Below are positions 17,133 to 26,447 of a DNA stretch of 64,000 nt, piece after piece. Under the pieces are notes generated by a model. The model did no database searches, was not told where the DNA came from, and saw only the letters and a list, made by a program, of their open reading frames with translations. This stretch comes from Candidatus Chryseobacterium colombiense. GTDB lineage: Bacteria; Bacteroidota; Bacteroidia; Flavobacteriales; Weeksellaceae. Within the stretch, counting starts at the first letter, position 1; every line of letters starts with the position of its first letter. The stretch is taken from contig CP119310.1 in the NCBI GenBank assembly GCA_029203185.1, positions 1,054,001 through 1,118,000 on the forward strand, in the 5' to 3' direction. The position numbers and the translations under genes are program-made.

Positions 17133-17657
17133 TTAAAATTTCTTTAAAATCTTTTCAAAAGTATTGATATTCCTGCTTGTAAACTGATCTTTCAAAGTTT
17201 TCTTTCCTAAAATCTTTCCAAAAGTAGAATCTAAAGTATTCCCTTTCGGAACTTGCCAGTAAAAGATATTATTCACGATCTTAGCGTCTTCATGGTCTGT
17301 TTTTACGGCGTTTTCAAATTCCTGCATCAGAACTTTTTCAACACCATCGTTTCCGACAAAAGTATAGGAATGAAGATCATCATTTTTTTCAAAAGGGTTC
17401 CCCTTCCAAAATTGTTCTATTTCCTCCTGGGATTTAATGAACAGATAAGCCTCGTAAGAAAAATGTTCAGACATGGCTTTTTCAAGAATTTCTTTTAGTT
17501 CTCCGGCTTTTTTATCTGATGAAAAAATAATATTTCCGGAAGCCAGAACGGAAGCAACATTTTTCACTCCTGCATCTTTAAATACCTGGCAAACTTCTGC
17601 CATTTTCATATTGGTTCCTTTTACATTAACTCCGCGAAGAAAAGCACAGTATTTCAT
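17133..17657 (-). CDS. DUF1697 domain-containing protein
   Basis: A 174-residue cytosolic protein of the DUF1697 family. The N-terminal CAFLRGVNVKGTNMKM motif, VLASGNIIFSS near residue 37 and the C-terminal TSRNINTFEKI are the conserved blocks of this family, which has a split beta-alpha-beta fold and no established biochemical function. It stands alone between a palindromic repeat and a low-complexity intergenic stretch. Family assignment is secure; role unknown. Confidence 0.88.
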   Translation of the reverse strand: MKYCAFLRGVNVKGTNMKMAEVCQVFKDAGVKNVASVLASGNIIFSSDKKAGELKEILEKAMSEHFSYEAYLFIKSQEEIEQFWKGNPFEKNDDLHSYTFVGNDGVEKVLMQEFENAVKTDHEDAKIVNNIFYWQVPKGNTLDSTFGKILGKKTLKDQFTSRNINTFEKILKKF

Positions 17658-17661
17658 GGTT

Positions 17662-17715
17662 GATAGATTGGTTAAATTGTTAAGCTGCTAAGTTGTTAAT
17701 TTGTTGAATTGTTGA
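17662..17715. repeat. Low-complexity tandem run of TTGTTAA/TTGTTGAA units
   Basis: Imperfect 8-9 base units (TTAAATTG, TTAAGCTG, TAAGTTG, TTAATTTG, TTGAATTG) run through the 67-base gap between the DUF1697 and membrane protein genes. No function is visible. Confidence 0.5.
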
Positions 17716-17724
17716 ATGATTATA

Positions 17725-19218
17725 TTATTTAATTTTTACATATAAGTTATAATCTGTTCCGGATGGTTTCAGATGATAAATTTTATCAAGAATTTTATTC
17801 TGGCTGTTTAGATGTTCTTTAATTCGAAATTCCTTCAAAAGCTTATAATGGGTTTTATAATATTCAGCATCTTTTTCGGTAAACAAATCTTTATAAGAAA
17901 GCAGGTATTTAGGTTTTCTTTTCTTTACCGTATTGATCCAATAATTGACTTTGTCTTTTTTGATCTCTTCCTGAATCTGCTTATCGACCAATCCTACTTC
18001 ATCAATTGTTTTTAATCCCGAGAAATAAGGAATATAACCTGCAGGTTCAAGCAGAATCCATTGTTTTTTGTCTTTTTCATATAAATCCAGATAAAGCCCG
18101 ATTGATCTTCTGTAATTCCATTCCCCGTTTCCTGTGGCAATGGAATGTACCGTCTGAAAAGCCAACATTGGAAGAATATAGAAAACAACCAGAGAACACA
18201 GCCAAATATTTCTTTTTTCTTTCTGCTCTAATACAAATACTATAACCGGAACAAAAAGTAAAATTTGAGGAATCCAATAATACCAATCGAAAAGACTTTT
18301 CTGTGAAAGAAAAATAATCTGTTTCGTCCAGGCAAAAATAAAAATCATCCACAAGAATTTATTTCTTTGCGTTTGTGCTTTCTGTCTTATGATAAAAATG
18401 AAACATACGATCTCAAAAACAGCCACAAGAATGGTAAAAGGATTCAAATCTCCGGGTAATTTAAGCATTCCCCAAAAGTTACCGTAATTCAGTCTGAAAT
18501 AATCCCAGTTTTGCTGTAATGTAAAATTGTTGTCATAGCGCAGTTTTTTAGCAACGATTGTATTGTTGATCAATTCTCCAAAATAAAACCAGTTAAAAGC
18601 TAATGCGATACTGATTCCTAAAATACCTCCGAAAACATAGCTCCATTTTATTTTTCGATTCCAAAAAGTATCGACTAGAAAGACAATTCCCAAAAAAATG
18701 GCTGAATCTATTCTGGTAAATAAAATTAAAACAGGAAAAATAAGTAAAGCCCATTTTTGCTCTTTTTTGAAGCCATAATACAGCAAAGTCATTTCTAAAA
18801 AGAACAGGATTCCGTATTCCATTCCTAAAATAGAAATCTTAATAGAGGGAGGGAGAATACCAAAAAGAAATATGAAAATTGCTTGATGCCAAGCGTTTTT
18901 AAAAATCAAATTTGAAAGGAAAAGACTTCCTATTGTAAACAATACGGTATTAAAAATAAGTAATGGTTCTATAAAGTTTTCTTTCCCGAAAATCAGATTG
19001 AAAAAATAGGATACAAAAACATATAGATGCGTAGTAGAAGCAGAGATTTTAGTAGCTCCGTTAAAACCTATAACTCCATAATCCATAAGGTTCTGAGCGA
19101 CTCTCCAGGTAATAAAAGCATCTTCCTGAATATGATGGGTGAGCAAAAAATACAGTTTTACAATAATTGCAAAGAAAACAGCATAAATGGGAAGATATTT
19201 ATTTTGAGGTTCGGTCAT
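17725..19218 (-). CDS. GT-C type membrane glycosyltransferase-like protein
   Basis: A 497-residue integral membrane protein with about ten to eleven hydrophobic segments. Near the N-terminus, after the first helix, EDAFITWRVAQNLMDYG and a following ISASTTHLYV segment match the first periplasmic loop of GT-C enzymes (AftB-like/GT87-type), where the acidic pair binds a polyprenyl-phosphate sugar donor. The C-terminal soluble part (about 370-497) faces the periplasm. A transfer of sugars from lipid carriers to a glycan or protein is therefore likely, with acceptor unknown. It has its own promoter at 19237-19267 and lies just downstream of another GT-C-like gene (DUF2723). Confidence 0.7.
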   Translation of the reverse strand: MTEPQNKYLPIYAVFFAIIVKLYFLLTHHIQEDAFITWRVAQNLMDYGVIGFNGATKISASTTHLYVFVSYFFNLIFGKENFIEPLLIFNTVLFTIGSLFLSNLIFKNAWHQAIFIFLFGILPPSIKISILGMEYGILFFLEMTLLYYGFKKEQKWALLIFPVLILFTRIDSAIFLGIVFLVDTFWNRKIKWSYVFGGILGISIALAFNWFYFGELINNTIVAKKLRYDNNFTLQQNWDYFRLNYGNFWGMLKLPGDLNPFTILVAVFEIVCFIFIIRQKAQTQRNKFLWMIFIFAWTKQIIFLSQKSLFDWYYWIPQILLFVPVIVFVLEQKEKRNIWLCSLVVFYILPMLAFQTVHSIATGNGEWNYRRSIGLYLDLYEKDKKQWILLEPAGYIPYFSGLKTIDEVGLVDKQIQEEIKKDKVNYWINTVKKRKPKYLLSYKDLFTEKDAEYYKTHYKLLKEFRIKEHLNSQNKILDKIYHLKPSGTDYNLYVKIK

Positions 19219-19236
19219 TATGTATTTTTAATGACG

Positions 19237-19267
19237 CAAAGATAATTTTAAAATTTCTGATTATCAA
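19237..19267 (-). promoter_or_regulatory. Promoter of the GT-C-like membrane protein gene
   Basis: On the minus strand TTG (19267-19265), a 20-base spacer and TATCTTTG (19244-19237) fit the Bacteroidetes TTG / TAnnTTTG consensus. The predicted leader is about 14 bases. Confidence 0.65.
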
Positions 19268-19272
19268 CAAAT

Positions 19273-19301
19273 AAAAAAACGGAACCGAAGTTCCGTTTTT
19301 A
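19273..19301 (-). terminator. Terminator of the DUF2723 gene
   Basis: An 11-bp perfect stem, AAAAACGGAAC / GTTCCGTTTTT, with a CGAA tetraloop and a T-run on the minus strand. Confidence 0.9.
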
Positions 19302-19306
19302 AATAC

Positions 19307-22300
19307 TTATTGTGTCGCTTTTATAATCGCATTGGTAATCTGTTGTTCTTTTTCTTTGGAGTAAGTAGAATCGTATGGTTCCATCACATCAAATAAATAT
19401 TGGTAGAAAGGCGTTATCTTTTGTACTTTTTCAGATTCTTTCATCGCCTTTTCTTTACCCATTTCTTTAAGATTCTCTACAAATCTGTTGAATCTGCTGT
19501 CAATAGGCTCTATTGATTTTACCAGATAATTATACGCTTTATCTTTTTGACCTATTTTTCTGTATCCATCAGTAACCGCAGAAACAACTAATGAATATTC
19601 CATAGGTTTGCTTCTCATTTCCCTTCCTATCAGTTTCTGGTCATGAGGACTTAGTTTCAGATAATATTCGTATTCTTCAAAGATTCCTTTTTTGAGCACG
19701 TCTGCTAATTTCAATGCTTTCTGTTCCTGGCCTGCAACAATATATCCGTAAACTATAGAGCTTAATGAACGAGGATCATTGTATTTTTCTGCAGGAATTT
19801 CTTTTGCCGCAAGATCCAGTAATTCTAAAGCTTTTGCCTTTTGACCGCTTAATGCCAATGTCGCTGCTGCTCTACCTGCAGAGCTTCTGTAGCTGATAAT
19901 ATTTGAAGTAGCCGTTTCATCAAAATGCGTATTCAGATCTTTAAAATTACCCCATCTATAGTTTTTAACCACATTATAAAGTGAATTTCCATCTACTCTT
20001 CCTAAATCTCCGTCTGCAGTTTGAGGGGTATGAATAGGAATTAATCTATAACTAAATCCGTCAAACTGTAAATATTCATCAAGATAGAAAATATTTTCAC
20101 TGTCATAGATACCTCCTGAAGAGAAGCTTACCGGTCTTTTCCAATCAAAGTTAGCAAGCAGATCAAGCATCATCAGGTTGCTCTTGTACAATGTATTGGC
20201 TTTATAATCAATCATAATCTGATTCGCTACATTTGGAAGATCTGACGCATTGATGATTCCTGCTTTTACCGCATTTTCTTTATTGACAGGCAAGATAAAT
20301 TTGGTTACCGGAAGGATATTGTATTTTTCATATTTTTCTTCTCCGAAGTACATTTTTAAAAGCTCATCTTTTTCAGGTGATTTCGTTTTGATGAAGTTAA
20401 GAGCTTCTTTCAATGTTATAGAATCCTGTGTAAGATATTTTCTGAATGACTGGAATTCTGTTTCCGGAGCGCCTTGTTGTTTCAACATTGAGAAAACTCC
20501 TTCCCAATCTTCTTTCTTCATCAGATAAATCTGGTCATTTACACCGTCTCTGTAGTCATCATGAGTAAGGATACCCGGAATTCCTGCTGCATTGTACGTT
20601 CTTCTTTTTACCTGATCCAAATTCCAAGGAGTCGATGCCAACGTAAAGTTAACCACTTTCACGTCATCACGGAATCTTTCTGTCTCCTGAATTGCCCAAA
20701 CCGGATAAGTATCATTGTCTCCATACACCAATAAAATATCATTCTTTGGCAAAGATTTCAAAATTGAATATCCGTAATCGTAAGAAGTATATCTGTTGTG
20801 TCTGTTGTGTACATTATAATTCTGGAAGCCCATCATAAAAGGAACTCCTAATAACACTACGCCTGCAACAATATTTGCGGCATTGGATTTTATTTTAGAC
20901 TGTAAAAACCAAAGAATAGCTCCGGCTCCTAAACCAATCCATATCGCGAAAACATAGAATGAACCTACCATCGCATAATCTCTTTCCCTTGGCTCAAAAG
21001 GTTTTACTCCTGTATAGAAAATAATCCCAACGCTCATTATAATAAAGATTGAAAGCATTGCATAGAATCTTCCGAAATCTCTGTTTAACTGGAAAAAGAA
21101 TCCAATTAACCCTAAAATTAGAGGTAAGAAGAAAAACTTAACGGTACTTTCATTTTTATATTTTGCAGGCATTGCTTCCTGATTTCCCCACATCGCATTA
21201 TCAATAAAAGAGATTCCGGAGATCCAGTTTCCTCTTGTATTTTCAGTGCTTCCTTCAAGGTCATTCTGTCTTCCTACAAAGTTCCAGAATAAATATCTTA
21301 CAAAATAATATCCGTTTTGGAAAGTAATAAAGTAATCCATATTCTGAGCCAATGAAGGCTTCTGAACATTAATCAAATCGTAAGGTTTTACTTTAAGATA
21401 ATCTGAAGCGGTAATCGTTCCGTCTTCGTATTTTGCTCTTAATTCTTCAAAAATCTGTTTTGCCTGAGGATCATCAGCAATATCTGCATTGTCATAGTTG
21501 AATGTAAAATCAGGCGCTCCATACATAGAAATATAGTTAGCCATTACCTGCTTATCTTCACTAAACATTCTCGGCATTAAGCTTACATGCGATTTGTTGA
21601 ACACATAGTTGAATCGATCTCCCGTTTTTCTGTAGGTTCCGCTTTTTTCATCTTTTTCGTAGATGTCACCTGTTTTAACTGTTTTAAAGCTTCCATCCTC
21701 ATTTTTCTCAATTCCTTTTGCATCTAAAAATGCTGTATAATTCTGTCCATAAATTGTTGGCCAGTCACCATACTGTTCTCTGTTATAATAATCCAGCATA
21801 CCAATTGCTGTATCAGGATCATTAAGGTTCATTGGCGGATTTGCATTGGCTCTGATCGGAATTACCATCCAGCAAGAGAAACCGATAATCATATATACTA
21901 CAGATAATGCAGCCGTCTGAAATACGTTTCTTTTTGATTTTCTTGCATACTTAATAAGGAAATAACAAATGGCAACCATTAAGATAAACGCAACGATAGT
22001 TCCTGAATGGAAAGGTAGTCCCAATCCGTTTACAAAGAAGATCTCAAGTCTTCCGAACATCGTCATGATCAATGGGAAAATAATTTTGAAAACAATAATT
22101 AAAATTCCCAAAGTAATTAAGTTTGCCCAGATAAAATTCTTCCAGGTGAACTTATAGTTTCTTGCATAATACACTAAACAAACTGCCGGAATTGCCAGCA
22201 TACACATCATATGCACTCCCACAGAAAGACCAAGGATGAAGAAAATAAGGATAATCCATCTTTCATTGGCAGCATCTTTATATTCATTTTCCCATTTAGT

Positions 22301-22792
22301 AATCAACCAAACTAATAAAGCAATAAACATAGAAGCCATAGAATATACTTCACCTTCTACAGCAGAAAACCAAAATGTATCTGAAAAGGTAAAACACAAA
22401 GCGCCTACAACTCCTGCAAAAAGGATAGAGATTTCCTGATGTTTTGTTACTTCTTCAAAATCTTTGTTCAGAAGTCTTCTTAAAAAATGAGTGATCGTCC
22501 AGAACAAAAACAAAATTGTAAATGCACTGAATAATGCAGACATTCCATTAATAACAATTGAGTAGTTTTCACCATTTCCAAAAGCAAAAATAGCTGCTAC
22601 TGCGCCCACGATCTGGAACAATGCTGCTCCCGGTGCGTGTGTCACTTCCAGCTTTACTGCCGAAGAAATATATTCCCCACAATCCCAGAAACTAAAATTG
22701 GGCTCTATGGTCGAAAGATAAGTGAAAAATGCAATGACAAAAATCACCCATCCGAGAAAGGTGTTCCATTGCCTAAAAGTCCAGTTTTTCAT
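19307..22792 (-). CDS. DUF2723 membrane protein (protein O-mannosyltransferase-like)
   Basis: A 1161-residue integral membrane protein. The N-terminus (about 1-110) contains the family hallmark FWDCGEYISSAVKLE followed by HAPGAALFQ, where the Asp-Glu pair resembles the catalytic acidic pair of PMT/GT-C glycosyltransferases. About twelve or more membrane helices fill residues 10-330 and 555-680. A large periplasmic domain (about 690-1161) ends in TPR-like helical repeats. The family is nearly universal in Bacteroidetes and has been proposed to take part in their protein O-glycosylation; that role is not shown by this sequence. It is a single transcription unit with a strong terminator. Confidence 0.88.
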   Translation of the reverse strand: MKNWTFRQWNTFLGWVIFVIAFFTYLSTIEPNFSFWDCGEYISSAVKLEVTHAPGAALFQIVGAVAAIFAFGNGENYSIVINGMSALFSAFTILFLFWTITHFLRRLLNKDFEEVTKHQEISILFAGVVGALCFTFSDTFWFSAVEGEVYSMASMFIALLVWLITKWENEYKDAANERWIILIFFILGLSVGVHMMCMLAIPAVCLVYYARNYKFTWKNFIWANLITLGILIIVFKIIFPLIMTMFGRLEIFFVNGLGLPFHSGTIVAFILMVAICYFLIKYARKSKRNVFQTAALSVVYMIIGFSCWMVIPIRANANPPMNLNDPDTAIGMLDYYNREQYGDWPTIYGQNYTAFLDAKGIEKNEDGSFKTVKTGDIYEKDEKSGTYRKTGDRFNYVFNKSHVSLMPRMFSEDKQVMANYISMYGAPDFTFNYDNADIADDPQAKQIFEELRAKYEDGTITASDYLKVKPYDLINVQKPSLAQNMDYFITFQNGYYFVRYLFWNFVGRQNDLEGSTENTRGNWISGISFIDNAMWGNQEAMPAKYKNESTVKFFFLPLILGLIGFFFQLNRDFGRFYAMLSIFIIMSVGIIFYTGVKPFEPRERDYAMVGSFYVFAIWIGLGAGAILWFLQSKIKSNAANIVAGVVLLGVPFMMGFQNYNVHNRHNRYTSYDYGYSILKSLPKNDILLVYGDNDTYPVWAIQETERFRDDVKVVNFTLASTPWNLDQVKRRTYNAAGIPGILTHDDYRDGVNDQIYLMKKEDWEGVFSMLKQQGAPETEFQSFRKYLTQDSITLKEALNFIKTKSPEKDELLKMYFGEEKYEKYNILPVTKFILPVNKENAVKAGIINASDLPNVANQIMIDYKANTLYKSNLMMLDLLANFDWKRPVSFSSGGIYDSENIFYLDEYLQFDGFSYRLIPIHTPQTADGDLGRVDGNSLYNVVKNYRWGNFKDLNTHFDETATSNIISYRSSAGRAAATLALSGQKAKALELLDLAAKEIPAEKYNDPRSLSSIVYGYIVAGQEQKALKLADVLKKGIFEEYEYYLKLSPHDQKLIGREMRSKPMEYSLVVSAVTDGYRKIGQKDKAYNYLVKSIEPIDSRFNRFVENLKEMGKEKAMKESEKVQKITPFYQYLFDVMEPYDSTYSKEKEQQITNAIIKATQ

Positions 22793-23013
22793 AGTATAAA
22801 ATCAATTATGCGAAAATAACGTTTTTAGATCATTCCGTGGGGATTTTAACAAAATTTAAAAATTTGGCGTAGTATTTGCCAAGTCTCTACAGGGAAAATT
22901 ATAAATTAAAAAATATTTTTTAACCAATCGATCGTTTGAAATTCAACAAAAGTTTAAAAATTATTTATTTTTTTGTATTTTTGCCGTCAGATTTTTATTG
23001 AAAATAACAAATA
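22793..23013. other. Divergent intergenic region with promoter box for the CBS-like gene
   Basis: About 220 AT-rich bases. TATTTTTG at 22976-22983 fits TAnnTTTG and lies 30 bases before the ATG at 23014. On the minus side only a near-match (TATTTTCG) precedes the DUF2723 gene. No gene or strong repeat is seen. Confidence 0.5.
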
Positions 23014-24051
23014 ATGAGTAATGTTTACGATAATATTCTTGGCCTAATAGGAAACACTCCTATGGTGAAGCTTAATACTGTTACGAAAGATATTCCTGCA
23101 ACCGTTTATGCCAAGTTAGAATCATATAATCCTGGACATTCCACTAAAGATAGAATCGCACTTCATATTATAGAAAACGCTGAGAAAAAAGGCTTGTTAA
23201 AAGAAGATTCTGTAGTTGTAGAAACAACTTCCGGAAATACAGGTTTTTCTATTGCAATGGTTTGCATCATTAAAGGATATAAATGTATACTTGCTGTAAG
23301 TGATAAGACAAAGCCTGAAAAAATAGCTTATCTGAAAGCACTTGGAGCCACTGTTTACATATGCCCTGCCAATGTTCCTGCAGACGATCCCAGATCTTAT
23401 TATGAAGTTGCTAAAAGAATCGCTTCAGAAACACCAAATTCAGTTTACATCAATCAGTATTTTAATGAATTAAATATTGATGCCCACTACCAAACAACCG
23501 GACCTGAAATTTGGGAGCAGACAGAAGGTAAGATCACTCACCTTTTTGCATGCACTGGAACTGGTGGAACTTTATCCGGATCAGCAAAATTTTTAAAGGA
23601 AAAAAATCCTGATATCAAAGTGATAGGTGTAGATGCCGATGGTTCTATCCTTAAAAGCTACCACGAAACAGGAGAAATTCATAAAGAAGATGTACACCCT
23701 TATCAGATCGAGGGAATGGGAAAAAACTTAATTCCTTCTGCCCTGCTTTTTGATAAAATAGATGAGTTTGTAAGAGTTAATGATGAAATGTCTGCTTACA
23801 GAACCCGTGAAATTGCTTTAAAAGAAGCTATTATGGGAGGATATACAACCGGGGCAGTGACTCAGGCATTGATACAATATGCACAATCTCATGAGTTTTC
23901 TGAAAATGATCTTGTAGTTTTAATATATCCGGATCATGGTTCAAGATACATTACCAAAGTGTACAGCGACAAGTGGATGGAGGAACAAGGGTTTATAAAC
24001 AACTGTGTTCATAATTACGATGAAGTTTTTAAAACAGAATTCATCAAATAA
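23014..24051 (+). CDS. Cysteine synthase / cystathionine beta-synthase-like PLP enzyme (candidate cysteate synthase)
   Basis: A 345-residue fold-type II PLP enzyme. Signatures are IGNTPMVKL, NPGHSTKDRIAL with the PLP Lys45 (GH-ST replaces the common GG-SV), TTSGNTG near residue 70, TGTGGTLSG near residue 183 for the phosphate, and YINQYFNELNIDAHY, which is closer to CBS than to CysK. The regulatory CBS domains are absent. The gene sits directly upstream of an alpha-oxoamine synthase, the enzyme type that joins cysteate (or serine) to an acyl thioester. I therefore infer it may make L-cysteate from a phosphoserine- or cysteine-like substrate for sulfonolipid synthesis. Ordinary cysteine or cystathionine synthesis remains possible. 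A terminator lies between the two genes. Confidence 0.85.
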   Translation: MSNVYDNILGLIGNTPMVKLNTVTKDIPATVYAKLESYNPGHSTKDRIALHIIENAEKKGLLKEDSVVVETTSGNTGFSIAMVCIIKGYKCILAVSDKTKPEKIAYLKALGATVYICPANVPADDPRSYYEVAKRIASETPNSVYINQYFNELNIDAHYQTTGPEIWEQTEGKITHLFACTGTGGTLSGSAKFLKEKNPDIKVIGVDADGSILKSYHETGEIHKEDVHPYQIEGMGKNLIPSALLFDKIDEFVRVNDEMSAYRTREIALKEAIMGGYTTGAVTQALIQYAQSHEFSENDLVVLIYPDHGSRYITKVYSDKWMEEQGFINNCVHNYDEVFKTEFIK

Positions 24052-24076
24052 GAAGAAATAAATTTATTATACAAAT

Positions 24077-24111
24077 AAAGCCTTTTTTGTAGATCATTAA
24101 AGGCTTTTTTA
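24077..24111 (+). terminator. Terminator after the CBS-like gene
   Basis: AAAGCCTTT and AAAGGCTTT are separated by 13 bases and followed by T's. The stem is short, so partial read-through into the next gene is plausible. Confidence 0.7.
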
Positions 24112-24130
24112 CTTAAAAATTACTAATAAA

Positions 24131-25405
24131 ATGTTGGATATTTTTGAAAGAATAAAAGAAAATCCAGGACCTCTTGGACAATTTGCAGACTATGGAGAAG
24201 GGTATTTCATTTTTCCTAGATTAGAAGGTCCTATCGGTCCTAGAATGCAGTTCCAAGGAAGAGAAGTAATTTTCTGGAGTGCAAATGATTACTTAGGAAT
24301 GTGTAATCACCCGGAAGTTTTAGAGGCTGATGCCAAAGCTGCTGCAGAATTCGGAATGTTCTATCCTATGGGAGCAAGAGCAATGTCGGGAGAAACTGAA
24401 CAGCACTTACAACTCGAAAGAGAACTTGCTGATTTTGTTCAGAAAGAATCTGCTTATTTATTAAATTTCGGTTATCAGGGAATGGTTTCCACCATCGATG
24501 CTTTGGTAGGAAGAAATGATGTAATCGTTTATGACGTAGATTCTCACGCTTGTATCGTAGACGGAGTAAGACTTCACGCAGGTAAGAGATTTACTTACAA
24601 GCACAACAATATTGAAAGCTTAGAGAAAAATCTTCAGAGAGCAACAAAAGTAGCTCAGGAAACTGGAGGTGGAATTCTTGTTATCACAGAAGGAGTTTTC
24701 GGGATGAGAGGACAGCAAGGTAAACTTAAAGAAATCTGTGAACTGAAATCAAAATATCAATTCAGACTTTTAGTAGACGATGCTCATGGTTTCGGAACCC
24801 TTGGTAAGACAGGAGCCGGAGCTGGAGAAGAACAAGGATGTCAGGATCAGATTGATGTTTACTTCTCTACTTTTGCTAAATCTATGGCTGGTTTCGGAGC
24901 TTTCCTTGCCGGAGATAAAGAAATCATCAGATATCTGAAATTCAATTTAAGATCTCAAATTTTTGCTAAATCTCTAACAATGCCAATGGTAATCGGAGGT
25001 TTAAAAAGATTGGAGCTTTTGAGAACAAGACCTGAAATCAAAGCTAAACTTTGGGAAAATGTAAACAAATTACAAAGCGGGCTTAAAGAAAGAGGATTCA
25101 ATATTGGAGATACCAATACTTGTGTAACTCCGGTAATGATGCAGGGAACTCCGGTAGAAGCTACTCTATTGGTAAAAGACTTGAGAGAAAAATATGGAAT
25201 CTTCACATCTGTAGTAGTTTATCCTGTAATACCTAAAGGAATGATTCTACTAAGATTAATTCCGACAGCATCTCATACCGATGCAGAAATCAATGAAACT
25301 CTTGCGGCATTTGAAGCAATTCATGACAAATTAGTAAGTGGTTACTATAAAGAGCAGGAGCAGAAATTATTAGAAGAACAAGGTTTAAGTTTCAAACCGA
25401 TTTAA
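24131..25405 (+). CDS. Alpha-oxoamine synthase, likely cysteate (or serine) acyltransferase
   Basis: A 424-residue fold-type I PLP enzyme of the alpha-oxoamine synthase family (serine palmitoyltransferase, BioF, Kbl). Landmarks are NDYLGMCNHP near residue 52, GARAMSGETEQH, DVDSHACIVDG with the ring-stacking His139, LLVDDAHGFGTLG with Asp216/Asp217 and His219, and FSTFAKSMAGFG with the PLP Lys250. In Flavobacteriia an enzyme of this type condenses cysteate with a fatty acyl thioester to begin capnine-type sulfonolipids, while in other Bacteroidetes the homologue uses serine to begin sphingolipids. The adjacent CBS-like gene favours cysteate. Sulfonolipids have been linked to gliding and surface properties in this group. 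It has its own terminator downstream. Confidence 0.88.
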   Translation: MLDIFERIKENPGPLGQFADYGEGYFIFPRLEGPIGPRMQFQGREVIFWSANDYLGMCNHPEVLEADAKAAAEFGMFYPMGARAMSGETEQHLQLERELADFVQKESAYLLNFGYQGMVSTIDALVGRNDVIVYDVDSHACIVDGVRLHAGKRFTYKHNNIESLEKNLQRATKVAQETGGGILVITEGVFGMRGQQGKLKEICELKSKYQFRLLVDDAHGFGTLGKTGAGAGEEQGCQDQIDVYFSTFAKSMAGFGAFLAGDKEIIRYLKFNLRSQIFAKSLTMPMVIGGLKRLELLRTRPEIKAKLWENVNKLQSGLKERGFNIGDTNTCVTPVMMQGTPVEATLLVKDLREKYGIFTSVVVYPVIPKGMILLRLIPTASHTDAEINETLAAFEAIHDKLVSGYYKEQEQKLLEEQGLSFKPI

Positions 25406-25415
25406 TAATAAAAAT

Positions 25416-25449
25416 AAAAAGCCACTGAAATTTCCTCAGTGGTTTTTTA
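25416..25449 (+). terminator. Terminator of the alpha-oxoamine synthase gene
   Basis: GCCACTGA pairs with TCAGTGGT around a 7-base loop, followed by six T. Confidence 0.85.
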
Positions 25450-25492
25450 TAAATAATATTCTATAAAACCGAATTTATACAATAAATAATTA

Positions 25493-26377
25493 ATGAAGCT
25501 GAGAGGTTATGTTTTGGGTATTATATCTGCAATTTCTTATGGATTGCTTCCGATTTTTATATTACCCATCAAGCATGCACACTTTTCTTTAGATATTACT
25601 TTATTTTATAGATTTCTGTTTTCAGCATTGATGATCGGAGGATATTTATTATACTCCAAAGAAAGCTTTCTAATCAGTAAAAGAGAATTATTCGTATTTG
25701 CAATTCTCGGGATTTGTTACGCACTTTCTTCAGAATTTTTATTTTTAGGATACGATTATCTTACAGCCGGAATCGCATCAACCGTTTTATTTATCTACCC
25801 GGTTATTGTTGCACTCATCATGTTTTTCTTTTATAAAGAGAAATTAACGAAACTTTCCATACTTTCATTATTCCTGGCTTTTGCCGGAGTTATTATACTT
25901 TGTTTAAAAGGGAATAGTATGGAAATCAATTATCTGGGATTAGGAATTGTAATGTTAAGTTCAATATTCTATGCACTTTACATTGTTATCGTAAACAAAT
26001 CGAAGATACAGGCTTCAGGATTTAAGCTTTCGTTTTATTCCATGTTGTTTACTTCCGGATTTTTTATGGCAAAAGCAGTTCTTGGAAATGAATCTTTTAT
26101 CATTCCGTCCGTAAATATTGTTGTCAACTTTTTAATTTTTGCGTTGCTTACTACAGTCATTTCAAGTTTATGTCTGGTCTATGCCATTAAATATATCGGA
26201 TCTACTCCGGCTGCAATTCTGGGAGCTTTGGAACCTGTTGTTGCAGTATTGATCAGTGTCTTACTATTTCATGAAAAATTTACTTTTAATCTCTTTTTAG
26301 GAATTACTTTAATTTTAATCGGAGTGATTTTGAACGTAGTTTCGGAAAGTAAAAAATTAATTGAAGTTCAAAAATAA
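25493..26377 (+). CDS. EamA/DMT-family transporter
   Basis: A 294-residue protein with ten hydrophobic helices arranged as two EamA repeats (about 5-140 and 150-285), the drug/metabolite transporter layout. The second repeat ends with the familiar YIGSTPAAILGALEPVVAVLISVLLFHE motif region and a closing helix. Members export small metabolites or amino acids in exchange for protons. It lies between the oxoamine synthase and the radical SAM gene, all on the plus strand, but a terminator and a separate downstream promoter box make co-transcription uncertain. Substrate unknown. Confidence 0.85.
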   Translation: MKLRGYVLGIISAISYGLLPIFILPIKHAHFSLDITLFYRFLFSALMIGGYLLYSKESFLISKRELFVFAILGICYALSSEFLFLGYDYLTAGIASTVLFIYPVIVALIMFFFYKEKLTKLSILSLFLAFAGVIILCLKGNSMEINYLGLGIVMLSSIFYALYIVIVNKSKIQASGFKLSFYSMLFTSGFFMAKAVLGNESFIIPSVNIVVNFLIFALLTTVISSLCLVYAIKYIGSTPAAILGALEPVVAVLISVLLFHEKFTFNLFLGITLILIGVILNVVSESKKLIEVQK

Positions 26378-26426
26378 AAGAATATTATTCAATATAGACA
26401 GTCCATAAAAATTCAATTATTTAAAA

Positions 26427-26434
26427 TAAATTTG
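26427..26434 (+). promoter_or_regulatory. -7 box of the radical SAM gene
   Basis: TAAATTTG fits TAnnTTTG. Its end is only 13 bases before the TTG start at 26448, so the leader would be under ten bases. No good TTG -33 box was found. Confidence 0.4.
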
Positions 26435-26447
26435 TAAAAAATTTCTC

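Noticed and set aside
17662..17715. TTGTTAA/TTGTTGAA run considered as a regulator-binding array
   Set aside because: Units vary in sequence and length, and the stretch lies in an ordinary short gap between same-strand genes.
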